DNA from: CAVYGM01 sp963768025
Lineage (GTDB): Bacteria > Bacteroidota > Bacteroidia > Cytophagales > Spirosomataceae
Reading direction: 5' to 3'
DNA: 64,000 nucleotides
Assembly: GCA_963768025.1 (NCBI GenBank)
Contig: CAVYGM010000011.1
Span: 372,001 to 436,000, forward strand
Positions 36,005 to 45,359 of the stretch are shown here, piece after piece. Both the position numbers and the translations under genes were made by a program. The stretch's first letter is position 1. Each line of letters opens with the position of its first letter. The notes below the pieces were generated by a model. That model had not been told where the DNA came from and ran no database searches. It saw only the letters and a list, made by a program, of their open reading frames with translations.

Positions 36005-39000
36005 ATGTCTTTTAAGAAGAACAAAAAACTAAACAGTGACTTTCTGAACATCACCATTAGCCTGGCCTCGCCCGAATCTATTCTCGAGAGCTCTTATGGT
36101 GAAGTGACTCAACCCGAAACCATCAATTACCGGACCTACAAGCCGGAAATGGGTGGTTTGTTCTGCGAGCGGATCTTCGGACCCGTGAAGGACTGGGAAT
36201 GTCACTGTGGTAAATACAAGCGTATTCGCTACAAAGGGATTATTTGCGACCGTTGCGGCGTGGAAGTAACCGAGAAGAAGGTACGCCGCGAGCGCATGGG
36301 ACACATTGAATTGGTGGTTCCAGTTGCACACATTTGGTATTTTAGAAGCTTGCCTAACAAAATTGGCTACCTGCTGGGACTGTCTACCAAAAAATTGGAT
36401 CAGATCATTTACTACGAGCGGTACGCCGTAGTACAAGCGGGTATTAAGGCCGAGGATGGGGTAAGCTACATGGATTTTCTGACGGAAGATGAATATCTAG
36501 ACATCGTAGATAAGCTTCCCCGCGAAAACCAGATGTTGCCGGATACCGATCCCAATAAATTTATCGCCAAGATGGGCGCTGAGGCTCTTGAGATGCTCTT
36601 GAACCGCATCCAGCTTGACGAGCTTTCGTACGAACTGCGCCACCAGGCAGCCACCGACACTTCTCAGCAACGTAAGGCAGAAGCCTTGAAGCGTCTGAAA
36701 GTAGTAGAAGCTTTCCGGGATGCCAACACCCGTATCGAAAACCGGCCCGAGTGGATGGTGATCAAGATGGTACCCGTGATTCCACCAGAATTGCGTCCTT
36801 TGGTGCCCCTGGATGGTGGTCGCTTTGCTACCTCCGACTTGAACGACTTGTACCGCCGGGTGATTATCCGGAACAACCGTCTGAAGCGTTTGATCGAAAT
36901 CAAAGCTCCCGAGGTAATTCTCCGCAACGAAAAGCGGATGTTACAGGAGGCTGTTGATTCCCTCTTCGACAACAGCCGGAAAGTAAACGCCGTGCGGTCA
37001 GAAGGAAACCGGGCTCTGAAATCACTTTCGGACATGCTGAAAGGAAAGCAGGGTCGTTTCCGTCAGAACCTCCTCGGTAAGCGGGTTGACTACTCCGGTC
37101 GTTCAGTAATTGTGGTAGGTCCAGAGCTGAAACTGCACGAGTGCGGTTTACCCAAGGACATGGCCGCCGAGCTTTTCAAGCCATTTATTATTCGCAAGCT
37201 TATTGAGCGTGGAATTGTAAAGACCGTGAAGTCCGCCAAGAAGATCGTGGATCGGAAAGATCCGGTAATCTGGGATATTCTGGAAAACGTGCTGAAAGGA
37301 CACCCTGTGCTTCTAAACCGGGCTCCTACGCTGCACCGTTTGGGTATTCAGGCTTTCCAGCCCAAGCTGATCGAAGGAAAAGCTATTCAGCTACACCCGC
37401 TGGTATGTACTGCCTTCAACGCTGACTTTGACGGTGACCAGATGGCCGTTCACGTGCCGTTAGGACAGGAAGCTGTTTTGGAAGCGTCCATGCTGATGCT
37501 TTCTTCACACAACATCCTGAACCCTGCCAACGGAGCGCCCATTACGGTACCCTCTCAGGACATGGTACTTGGCTTGTATTACGTAACCAAAGGGCGTAAA
37601 AATATACCCGAGTATCCGATTATTGGAGAAGGAATGACATTCTATGGCCCTGATGAAGTAATCATCGCCATTAACGAAGGACGTGTCTCCAAGCATGCCC
37701 ACATCAAGTGCCGCGTGCGGGTTCGTAATGAGGATGGTACCTTTGAAGAAAAGCTTATCGAAACCGTAGCCGGTCGTATCCTCTTCAACCAGGCTGTTCC
37801 CGCCGAGGTAGGGTATATCAATGAACTGCTCACTAAGAAAAAACTGCAGCAGATCATTGGTCAGGTATTCAAACTGGCCGGTGTATCCCGCACTGCCCAA
37901 TTCCTTGACGAGATAAAGGAGCTTGGTTTCCAGATGGCCTTCCGGGGCGGCTTGTCCATTGGTCTTAGCGATGTGATGGTACCCGCCGAAAAGGAGAAGC
38001 TCATTGAGGATGCCAAGAAAGATGTAGAGGGCGTATGGAGCAACTACCTGATGGGTCTAATTACGGAGAATGAGCGCTACAACCAGGTAATCGACATCTG
38101 GACGCGTGTAAACTCCCGTATCACCGAGACGCTCATGAAGCAGCTCGAAGCCGATCAGGGGGGCTTTAACTCCATCTACATGATGATGCACTCGGGAGCC
38201 CGTGGTTCGCGTGAGCAGATTCGCCAGTTGGGTGGAATGAGGGGTCTGATGGCCAAGCCTCAGAAGAACCTCGCAGGTGGTGCCGGTGAAATCATCGAGA
38301 ACCCCATTCTTTCTAACTTTAAGGAAGGGCTAGACGTACTCGAGTACTTTATCTCTACCCACGGTGCGCGGAAAGGTCTGGCGGATACGGCTCTTAAAAC
38401 GGCTGATGCTGGTTACCTAACCCGTCGTTTGCACGACGTAGCGCAAGATGTAGTGGTAGTAGAAAACGACTGCGAAACGCTGCGTGGTATTCAGATCTCG
38501 GCTTTGAAAGATAACGAAGATATCGTAGAGCCTCTATCAGAGCGGATTTTGGGTCGGGTAAGCGTACACGACGTGTTTGATCCGCTGTCTGGCGAAATGA
38601 TTCTTGAATCAGGCCAGGAAATAACCGAGGAGATCGCCGCTTATATTGATGAAACAAGCATCGAGAGTGTAGAGATTCGTTCGGTACTGACCTGCGAAAC
38701 CCGCAACGGGGTATGTGTGAAGTGCTACGGACGCAGCTTGGCCTCAGCCCGGATGGTGGACATCGGTGAGGCTGTGGGCGTTATCGCTTCTCAGTCGATC
38801 GGTGAGCCAGGTACTCAGCTGACGCTACGTACCTTCCACGTGGGGGGTACTGCCTCTAACATTGCCGTTGATGCCAACATCAAGGCGAAGTTTGAAGGTC
38901 TTATCCAATTCGAAGATCTCCGTCTGGTAGAATCTACCAACAGTGAGGGCGATCCGATTACCGTAGTGATGGGGCGTTCGGGTGAAGTACGGATAGTGCA

Positions 39001-40327
39001 TCCCGAAACCAAACAACTCCTCATTGCCAATAACGTACCTTACGGTGCACACCTGAGTGTAAAAGACGGTGATACGGTGTTCAAAGGACAGGAAATCTGT
39101 ACCTGGGACCCTTACAATGCCGTGATTTTGTCGGAGTTTGACGGATCGGTGGAGTTCGACGCCATTGAAGAAGGAATCACCTACCGCGAGGAATTTGACG
39201 AGCAAACCGGCTTCCAGGAGGCGGTAATCATCGATACCCGTGATAAAACTAAGAACCCGGCTGTAATAGCAAGAGGAAAGAGCAAGCTTCTGAAAGATCA
39301 GACCGAGAAATCATACAACTTACCCGTAGGGGCTCGTTTGGTGGTTAAGAATGGGGTGAAGGTGAAAGCCGGACAGCCTATTGCCAAAATCCCCCGTGTA
39401 GTAGGAAAGACCCGCGATATTACGGGAGGTCTGCCCCGCGTAACGGAACTTTTTGAAGCTCGTAACCCATCCAACCCTGCTACCGTGAGTGAAATCGACG
39501 GTGTAGTAAGCTACGGTGGTGTGAAGCGTGGTAATCGGGAAATCCTGATTGAATCAAAGGATGGCGTACAACGCCGCTACATGGTGACGCTCTCCAAGCA
39601 CATTTTGGTGCAGGATGGCGACTTCGTGAAGGCGGGCGATCCGCTCTCGGACGGGGCCATTACTCCGGCTGACATCCTTTCGATCAAAGGGCCAACCGCC
39701 GTACAGGAGTACCTCGTGAACGAGATTCAGGAAGTGTACCGTCTGCAAGGTGTAAAGATTAATGATAAGCACATCGAGTGTATCGTACGTCAGATGATGC
39801 AGAAAGTAGAGATTCTGGACGCTGGGGATACCAACTTCCTCGAAATGCAGCCCGTAGATCGGTGGGTGTTCCGGGAGGATAACGACAAGATCCTCAATAT
39901 GAAAGTGGTAGAAGAATCGGGTGATTCGGAATCTTTGAAACCAGGTATGATCGTATCGGTACGTCGCTTGCGGGATGAGAATTCCAGCCTCAAGCGCCGG
40001 GATCTCAAACTGGTGAAAGCCCGTGACGCCCAACCTGCCGTGGCCAAGCCTACCCTGATGGGTATTACGCAGGCCTCGTTGGGTACCGAGAGCTTTGTAT
40101 CGGCTGCTTCTTTCCAGGAAACAACCAAGGTACTGAGCGAAGCCGCCGTTCGCGGCAAGCGCGACTCCCTGCAGGGGCTCAAAGAGAACGTAATTGTAGG
40201 GCACCTGATACCGGCTGGTACGGGCATGCGCAAGTATGTCAACCTGCTGGTGGGTTCCAAAGAGGAGTTCGACGCCCTTACGGATTCACGCGAAAGAGCC
40301 GCCCGCAAAAAGAAGGAACTGGCCTAG
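36005..40327 (+). CDS. rpoC: DNA-directed RNA polymerase subunit beta'
   Basis: Catalytic beta' subunit. ATG 36005 gives MSFKKNKKLNSDFLNI, typical of the family; an upstream TTG at 35978 would add nine residues and is less likely. From 36005 it has 1440 residues. The N-terminal zinc ribbon (CHCGKY...CDRCG) and the metal-binding NADFDGDQMAVH motif are present, as is the second zinc site CETRNGVCVKCYG. The end of the rpoBC run is marked by a terminator 25 nt later. Confidence 0.98.
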   Translation: MSFKKNKKLNSDFLNITISLASPESILESSYGEVTQPETINYRTYKPEMGGLFCERIFGPVKDWECHCGKYKRIRYKGIICDRCGVEVTEKKVRRERMGHIELVVPVAHIWYFRSLPNKIGYLLGLSTKKLDQIIYYERYAVVQAGIKAEDGVSYMDFLTEDEYLDIVDKLPRENQMLPDTDPNKFIAKMGAEALEMLLNRIQLDELSYELRHQAATDTSQQRKAEALKRLKVVEAFRDANTRIENRPEWMVIKMVPVIPPELRPLVPLDGGRFATSDLNDLYRRVIIRNNRLKRLIEIKAPEVILRNEKRMLQEAVDSLFDNSRKVNAVRSEGNRALKSLSDMLKGKQGRFRQNLLGKRVDYSGRSVIVVGPELKLHECGLPKDMAAELFKPFIIRKLIERGIVKTVKSAKKIVDRKDPVIWDILENVLKGHPVLLNRAPTLHRLGIQAFQPKLIEGKAIQLHPLVCTAFNADFDGDQMAVHVPLGQEAVLEASMLMLSSHNILNPANGAPITVPSQDMVLGLYYVTKGRKNIPEYPIIGEGMTFYGPDEVIIAINEGRVSKHAHIKCRVRVRNEDGTFEEKLIETVAGRILFNQAVPAEVGYINELLTKKKLQQIIGQVFKLAGVSRTAQFLDEIKELGFQMAFRGGLSIGLSDVMVPAEKEKLIEDAKKDVEGVWSNYLMGLITENERYNQVIDIWTRVNSRITETLMKQLEADQGGFNSIYMMMHSGARGSREQIRQLGGMRGLMAKPQKNLAGGAGEIIENPILSNFKEGLDVLEYFISTHGARKGLADTALKTADAGYLTRRLHDVAQDVVVVENDCETLRGIQISALKDNEDIVEPLSERILGRVSVHDVFDPLSGEMILESGQEITEEIAAYIDETSIESVEIRSVLTCETRNGVCVKCYGRSLASARMVDIGEAVGVIASQSIGEPGTQLTLRTFHVGGTASNIAVDANIKAKFEGLIQFEDLRLVESTNSEGDPITVVMGRSGEVRIVHPETKQLLIANNVPYGAHLSVKDGDTVFKGQEICTWDPYNAVILSEFDGSVEFDAIEEGITYREEFDEQTGFQEAVIIDTRDKTKNPAVIARGKSKLLKDQTEKSYNLPVGARLVVKNGVKVKAGQPIAKIPRVVGKTRDITGGLPRVTELFEARNPSNPATVSEIDGVVSYGGVKRGNREILIESKDGVQRRYMVTLSKHILVQDGDFVKAGDPLSDGAITPADILSIKGPTAVQEYLVNEIQEVYRLQGVKINDKHIECIVRQMMQKVEILDAGDTNFLEMQPVDRWVFREDNDKILNMKVVEESGDSESLKPGMIVSVRRLRDENSSLKRRDLKLVKARDAQPAVAKPTLMGITQASLGTESFVSAASFQETTKVLSEAAVRGKRDSLQGLKENVIVGHLIPAGTGMRKYVNLLVGSKEEFDALTDSRERAARKKKELA

Positions 40328-40352
40328 GCCAATTCGGGTGACTAAATAAATC

Positions 40353-40385
40353 AAGCCGGCTTCCGCAGAGGGAGTCGGCTTTTTT
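40353..40385 (+). terminator. Intrinsic terminator after rpoC
   Basis: AAGCCGGCT pairs with AGTCGGCTT (one wobble) around an 11-nt loop, then a T tract. Confidence 0.85.
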
Positions 40386-40429
40386 GTCTTTAGGAACTGA
40401 TAGCAAGTTCGCTACGTGTTACTTTTTTT

Positions 40430-40437
40430 TACCTTTG
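40430..40437 (+). promoter_or_regulatory. -7 box (TACCTTTG) for the DUF3467 gene
   Basis: TACCTTTG matches TAnnTTTG exactly and lies 19 nt before the ATG at 40456. It follows the rpoC terminator, so this gene probably has its own promoter. Confidence 0.55.
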
Positions 40438-40455
40438 TTAAAACAGACCGAAAGC

Positions 40456-40785
40456 ATGGCAAAACAAAAGCAAGAAACTGAGCAGCAGATTAACGTTGAA
40501 CTCTCTGAAGAAATGGCCGAAGGAGTTTATTCTAACCTGGTCATGATAGCCCATTCCAATAGCGAATTTATCCTCGATTTTATTCGCCTGATGCCCGGTG
40601 TACCTAAGGCCAAGGTAAAAGCACGCATCATCGTTACGCCCGAACACGCCAAAAGGCTGCTGGAAGCCTTGAAGGATAATATCAATAAGTTCGAGGAAGC
40701 CCACGGCCCTATCCAGAACTCAGGTGGCGACGGCTCTCAATTCAATTTTCCGATGAGTTTTGGCGGACCCGGTGGAGAGGCTTAG
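40456..40785 (+). CDS. DUF3467 domain-containing protein
   Basis: A 109-residue cytosolic protein beginning MAKQKQETEQQINVEL. The DUF3467 core is seen in VYSNLVMIAHSNSEFILDF and MPGVPKAKVKARIIVTP, with a terminal helix KRLLEALKDNINKFEEA and a low-complexity Gly/Ser tail. Function is unknown; homologs are small and common in Bacteroidota. The frame extends upstream to 40384 but 40456 matches the family start and its promoter. Confidence 0.88.
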   Translation: MAKQKQETEQQINVELSEEMAEGVYSNLVMIAHSNSEFILDFIRLMPGVPKAKVKARIIVTPEHAKRLLEALKDNINKFEEAHGPIQNSGGDGSQFNFPMSFGGPGGEA

Positions 40786-40874
40786 AGCACCTTGCTAAGA
40801 TTTTTAACCTTCCTGCTTACAAAAGGTATACTTTTTTCGTTTAGTAGAATACGATCAATTAATCCAACCCGAGA

Positions 40875-42869
40875 ATGAATAGACAATTTGTCCGCTTAGG
40901 ACTCATGGCGTTTTGTGCGCTACTTGGACTAAGCTCTTTTGCCCAGGAAGAAGGAAAATCAAAATACGATGCTCACGGATTGTTTCACCCCTTGTTTAAC
41001 TTTCAGCCGGGGAGTGAATACCGCACAGGCGGGGGTTCTCCCGGGCCCCGCTACTGGCAGAACCGGGCAGATTATAAAATTAATATTGCCCTGGATGAAA
41101 CCACTGAAACTTTAACCGGAGATGTGGAGATTTCCTACAAAAACACTAGCCCCGAAGATTTGGAGTTTATCTGGCTCCAATTGGATCAGAATGCTTTTAG
41201 TGATTCATCTCGTGGTGGCAAAACTACTCCAATCTCCGGAGGGCGTTTTGGAAACATGGGCTTTGAAGGTGGCAATAAAATCACTTCCGTGACGGTGCAA
41301 CAGGGGAAAGCGAAAGCGGTTAACTCCCTATATATTATCAACGATACCCGGATGCAAATCCGTTTGACGGAGCCGTTGAAGGCCAATGGGGAAGCGATAA
41401 AAATAAAGATTGCCTATTCTTTTAAGATCCCTGAATACGGGTCCGACCGGATGGGTACCCTCCAAACCCAAAATGGAACGATTTACGAAATAGCGCAGTG
41501 GTATCCGCGGGTGTGTGTCTTCGATGATATTGAGGGGTGGAATGTCCTTCCGTACTTGGGCGCGGGTGAGTTTTATCTGGAATACGGGGATTTTGAATAC
41601 GCTGTGACGGTACCTTGGGATCATATTGTGGTAGGATCAGGAGAGCTGATGAATGCAAACGACGTATTGACCAAAGAGCAGATGAACCGCCTGGATCAGG
41701 CCCGTAAAAGCGATGCTACCGTCATGATTCGCACCGCCGAAGAGGTAACTAGCTCACAGTCGCGTCCAAAGCAGTCGGGCACGCTTACGTGGCGTTTTCG
41801 TTGCCAGCAGGCGCGGGACATCGCCTGGGCTACTTCCAAAGCCTTTGTGTGGGATGCAGCCCGCATCAATCTACCTAGTGGAAAGACAGCCCTGGCCCAA
41901 TCGGCCTATCCCGCCGAGGATGGTGGCGAAAAAGGGTGGGGTCGTTCTACGGAATACGTCAAAGGCTGTATTGAATTTTACTCCAACTATGTGTACGAGT
42001 ATACCTACCCCGTGGCCACCAACGTGGCGGGTATTGTGGGCGGAATGGAGTATCCGGGTATCGTTTTCTGTTCCCATTCCGATCGGGGCGAGAGCCTGTG
42101 GGGGGTAACCGACCACGAATTCGGACACAACTGGTTTCCGATGATTGTGGGTAACAACGAGCGCAAGTATGCCTGGATGGATGAAGGGTTTAATACCTTC
42201 CTCAATTTTCTCTCAACAGATGCCTTCAATAATGGCGAATACAAGAACAATCAGATGGACGACCAGCAACGGTTGGCTCCTGCGATATTCCGCGACGATG
42301 CCGATCCTATTATGACCATACCCGATGTGGTACAGGCCCGTAATTTGGGATTTGAAGCATACTACAAACCAGCCATCGGCCTTAAAATGCTGCGGGAACA
42401 GGTACTCGGAAAAGAGCGCTTCGACTATGCTTTTCGACAATACGTGAAACGCTGGGCGTTCAAACATCCTACCCCTTACGATTTTTTCAGATCTATGGAG
42501 GACGGGGCCGGCGAAGACCTTGGGTGGTTTTGGAAAGGATGGTTTTTTGAAAACTATAAGCTGGATCAGAGTGTTAAAGATGTAGCTTATATCGAGCAGA
42601 ACCCTCAGAAAGGATCCTTGATTACTATTGAGAACCTGGACCAGTGGGCGATGCCCGCTACAATAGAGCTGGAAGAGGCCAACGGAAAGAAAACACGGGT
42701 GGAATTACCGGTGGAAATATGGCAACGAGGAGGCAACTGGACCTTCCGGGCGGATACTCAGCAGCCCCTGCGTTCGGTTCGGATTGATCCCGACCACAAT
42801 TTGCCGGATATCAATCCTGCCAATAATAGCTGGAAGCCGATTCGCTATACGAATCCCATCCCAAACTAA
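40875..42869 (+). CDS. Secreted M1-family (gluzincin) metallopeptidase
   Basis: A 664-residue protein with a Sec signal peptide (to about residue 23, SSFAQE). The zinc motif HEFGHNW and the third ligand Glu in WMDEGF (about 18 residues later) are those of gluzincin aminopeptidases. The preceding substrate motif reads GGMEYPG, where the canonical M1 GAMEN is expected, so exopeptidase specificity may differ. Periplasmic or surface location is likely. It has its own upstream spacing and no operon partner. Confidence 0.88.
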   Translation: MNRQFVRLGLMAFCALLGLSSFAQEEGKSKYDAHGLFHPLFNFQPGSEYRTGGGSPGPRYWQNRADYKINIALDETTETLTGDVEISYKNTSPEDLEFIWLQLDQNAFSDSSRGGKTTPISGGRFGNMGFEGGNKITSVTVQQGKAKAVNSLYIINDTRMQIRLTEPLKANGEAIKIKIAYSFKIPEYGSDRMGTLQTQNGTIYEIAQWYPRVCVFDDIEGWNVLPYLGAGEFYLEYGDFEYAVTVPWDHIVVGSGELMNANDVLTKEQMNRLDQARKSDATVMIRTAEEVTSSQSRPKQSGTLTWRFRCQQARDIAWATSKAFVWDAARINLPSGKTALAQSAYPAEDGGEKGWGRSTEYVKGCIEFYSNYVYEYTYPVATNVAGIVGGMEYPGIVFCSHSDRGESLWGVTDHEFGHNWFPMIVGNNERKYAWMDEGFNTFLNFLSTDAFNNGEYKNNQMDDQQRLAPAIFRDDADPIMTIPDVVQARNLGFEAYYKPAIGLKMLREQVLGKERFDYAFRQYVKRWAFKHPTPYDFFRSMEDGAGEDLGWFWKGWFFENYKLDQSVKDVAYIEQNPQKGSLITIENLDQWAMPATIELEEANGKKTRVELPVEIWQRGGNWTFRADTQQPLRSVRIDPDHNLPDINPANNSWKPIRYTNPIPN

Positions 42870-43015
42870 CAGGGAAATTTGGTATTCTACTTCCTGGATA
42901 GTTGATGCCGTGCAAATGAAGTGAGTTGTTCTCGCCTCGTTTCCACGGCATTTTTATTCCTAGTATGTTAGTGTATGTTATAGAGTTTTTGCAATTTGTG
43001 GGAGAGTGCAACGCC

Positions 43016-44266
43016 ATGAGAATGAAATTTACTTTACTTGTACTGCTTGCTTCTATTTTTCTGACTTGTCCTCTGATTTCCGAGGCACAAAACGAGGTAT
43101 TTGGATTTCATCTCATGCAAAAACGCAGGAGTATCCGGGTTCCTTTTGAACTCCATGCCAACCTTATTATCATCCCGGCCCGGCTCAACAAATCAGATAC
43201 CCTTCGTTTTATTCTGGACACGGGTGTAAGTTCTACTATCATTACTGATCCGGCGGTTGCGCAATTCATCAACAGCAAGTATGTACGAAGTATACAACTC
43301 GATGGAGTAGGCAAGGATAGTACTCTGGAAGCAAAAGTAAGCATTGGCAATACCCTGCAGGTAGGCTTCGCCCGTACTTTTAATCACAATCTGGTGGTAC
43401 TTGAAAAGGATATACTAAAACTTTCAGAACTTGTCGGAACACCAATTCATGGTCTGATTGGCTACGAATTATTTGAGCGCTTTGTGGTTACTCTGGATTT
43501 TCAGCACCGGGAATTGATCATTCGCCCGCCCGAGTACTACAAATACCGCCGATCCGATGGCGTAAAAATTCCATTGGAAATTGTGGATAAAAAGCCGTAT
43601 TTAGATAGTATTTTCATCAGCGAGCTCAACAGAAAACAGAACGTTAGGCTATTGCTCGACACCGGAGCGGGCCATGCGGTAATGTTGAATACCTATGCCA
43701 CCACTATTCCCCTGCCCGACACCACAATTAACGTACAGCTCGGGATAGGCCTGTCCGGTAAGATTAGCGGGCATTTGGGTAGGCTCGATCAAGTAACGGT
43801 TGGAGAATATGTCCTATCTCAGGTTTTGGCTTCCTTTCCTGATAGCGCCTCGTTTGGCAGCAAAATAAGTACCCGGGTGGACCGGGAAGGAAATGTGGGA
43901 GGGGAACTCCTCCGCCGGTTTACCGTAACGATCAACTACCCGGAGAAATTCATTACGCTGAGACCAATAAAAAAGGCCATGAAGGAGCCTTTTGAACATG
44001 ATATGAGCGGGATGGACTTGCGCGCAAAAGGAGAAAAATACAATGAATACTATGTAGACAGGATCATAGAAGACTCCCCAGCGGAGGACGCCGGCCTCCA
44101 AAAAGACGATCGGTTGATGTTTATAAATAACATACTCGTAAGTACCCTCAACATGACGGAGATTTACAAAATTCTCCAACGAAAAGAGGGCAAGGCCATC
44201 AACCTCGTCGTAAAGCGGGGAGGGAATATCATCTTTACTACGATCGTGCTGAAACGAATTATTTAA
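43016..44266 (+). CDS. Retropepsin-like aspartic protease with two DTG motifs and a PDZ domain
   Basis: Begins MRMKFTLLVLLAS, a signal peptide ending SEAQNE; an in-frame ATG at 42926 adds 30 unlikely residues. From 43016 it has 416 residues. The chain holds two aspartic protease repeats, RFILDTGVSSTIIT (about residue 65) and RLLLDTGAGHAVML (about 215), so the active site is likely formed in one polypeptide. A C-terminal PDZ domain follows, with DSPAEDAGLQKDDRLMFING-like text (seen as DSPAEDAGLQKDDRLMF). Periplasmic protein quality control is a reasonable guess; the substrate is unknown. Confidence 0.82.
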   Translation: MRMKFTLLVLLASIFLTCPLISEAQNEVFGFHLMQKRRSIRVPFELHANLIIIPARLNKSDTLRFILDTGVSSTIITDPAVAQFINSKYVRSIQLDGVGKDSTLEAKVSIGNTLQVGFARTFNHNLVVLEKDILKLSELVGTPIHGLIGYELFERFVVTLDFQHRELIIRPPEYYKYRRSDGVKIPLEIVDKKPYLDSIFISELNRKQNVRLLLDTGAGHAVMLNTYATTIPLPDTTINVQLGIGLSGKISGHLGRLDQVTVGEYVLSQVLASFPDSASFGSKISTRVDREGNVGGELLRRFTVTINYPEKFITLRPIKKAMKEPFEHDMSGMDLRAKGEKYNEYYVDRIIEDSPAEDAGLQKDDRLMFINNILVSTLNMTEIYKILQRKEGKAINLVVKRGGNIIFTTIVLKRII

Positions 44267-44272
44267 GGCTAC

Positions 44273-45217
44273 TCACACCTCAATAAGCATAGCTCCATAC
44301 GAATACCCTCCCCCAAACACCGTTACGACCAACCGTTGTCCTTTCTCAAAGCGGTCAAAGTTTTCGGATAGGGCAATGGCACAGCCAGCACAGCCCGTAT
44401 TCCCCAACCTTTGGATATTGGATAGGAGCTTTTCCTCTGGGATCCCCAGGGTTCCGATTACGTTCAGACTGATGCGATGGTTGGCCTGATGCGGGATCAA
44501 ATAGTCAATGTCCGAAATCGTGAGCCCACAGGCTTGCAGTACTTGTTGGCTTACTTTTGGCATGTACGTACAGGCGTTCTGAAATACGTCCCGGCCATAA
44601 GGCATAATGACCCCCCGGTCGTTTGGACGCAGAACCACCGCTTCGGTGGCTTTGCCACTTGTAGCAGCGCCACCCGTAATGAGTTTGCGGATAAATAGAT
44701 CAGAGTCGGTTTGGCGTTCTTTGGAAATCAATAGCGCGGAGGCGCCATCACCCCACAGGTGGCCCGAAATGGTATCCCGCTCATTGTAGTAGGCTGTATT
44801 ATGATCTGATACGATTACCAGTGCCTTCGATGCTTTTTTCATGGCAAAGTACCCCTCAACCAATTCTATTGCATTTAGCAACGAAGAGCAGGCCGATGAT
44901 ACCGACACCACGGGGATGTCGGGGATTTCGATATAATGCTGCACGGCATGGGCGAGCGAAACGATGGTATCGTAGGGAGTATAAGTAGCCCCCACGATCA
45001 GATCAATTTCATTTTTGCTGTATGGAATTTTATCTAGCAGCAGTTTTACCGCTTCAATTGCCATCGTGTTGGTGTTCTCACCTTCTTCGGCTTTGCGGCG
45101 CTCACTGATGCCCGTGCGTTCTACAATCCATTCACTTGATAGGTTGTTTAGCTCAGTAAAATATTCATTACCAACTACTTCACTAGGCAGATAATGACTT
45201 ACCCTGTTTATATACAT
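44273..45217 (-). CDS. 3-oxoacyl-ACP synthase III family protein (FabH-like)
   Basis: Thiolase-fold condensing enzyme, 314 residues. The catalytic triad appears as Cys in VSSACSSLLNA (about residue 113), His in IPHQANHR (about 245), and Asn in RLGNTGCAG (about 275). FabH-type enzymes condense an acyl-CoA with malonyl-ACP. It stands alone, not in a fab cluster, convergent with the retropepsin gene, so it may serve a specialised lipid or secondary product rather than general fatty acid initiation. Confidence 0.85.
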   Translation of the reverse strand: MYINRVSHYLPSEVVGNEYFTELNNLSSEWIVERTGISERRKAEEGENTNTMAIEAVKLLLDKIPYSKNEIDLIVGATYTPYDTIVSLAHAVQHYIEIPDIPVVSVSSACSSLLNAIELVEGYFAMKKASKALVIVSDHNTAYYNERDTISGHLWGDGASALLISKERQTDSDLFIRKLITGGAATSGKATEAVVLRPNDRGVIMPYGRDVFQNACTYMPKVSQQVLQACGLTISDIDYLIPHQANHRISLNVIGTLGIPEEKLLSNIQRLGNTGCAGCAIALSENFDRFEKGQRLVVTVFGGGYSYGAMLIEV

Positions 45218-45359
45218 AATTTGATCAGTGGCTTTTCAAAAATGTTCCTATGAACACTTCCGAAAGTTAAATATTTCGTAGAAAGTGTGGTACTCAATAT
45301 TTGAACAATTCAATAAAATATTTAAATATTCATTTATTTTTCCAAGCTACTAGGCTTTT

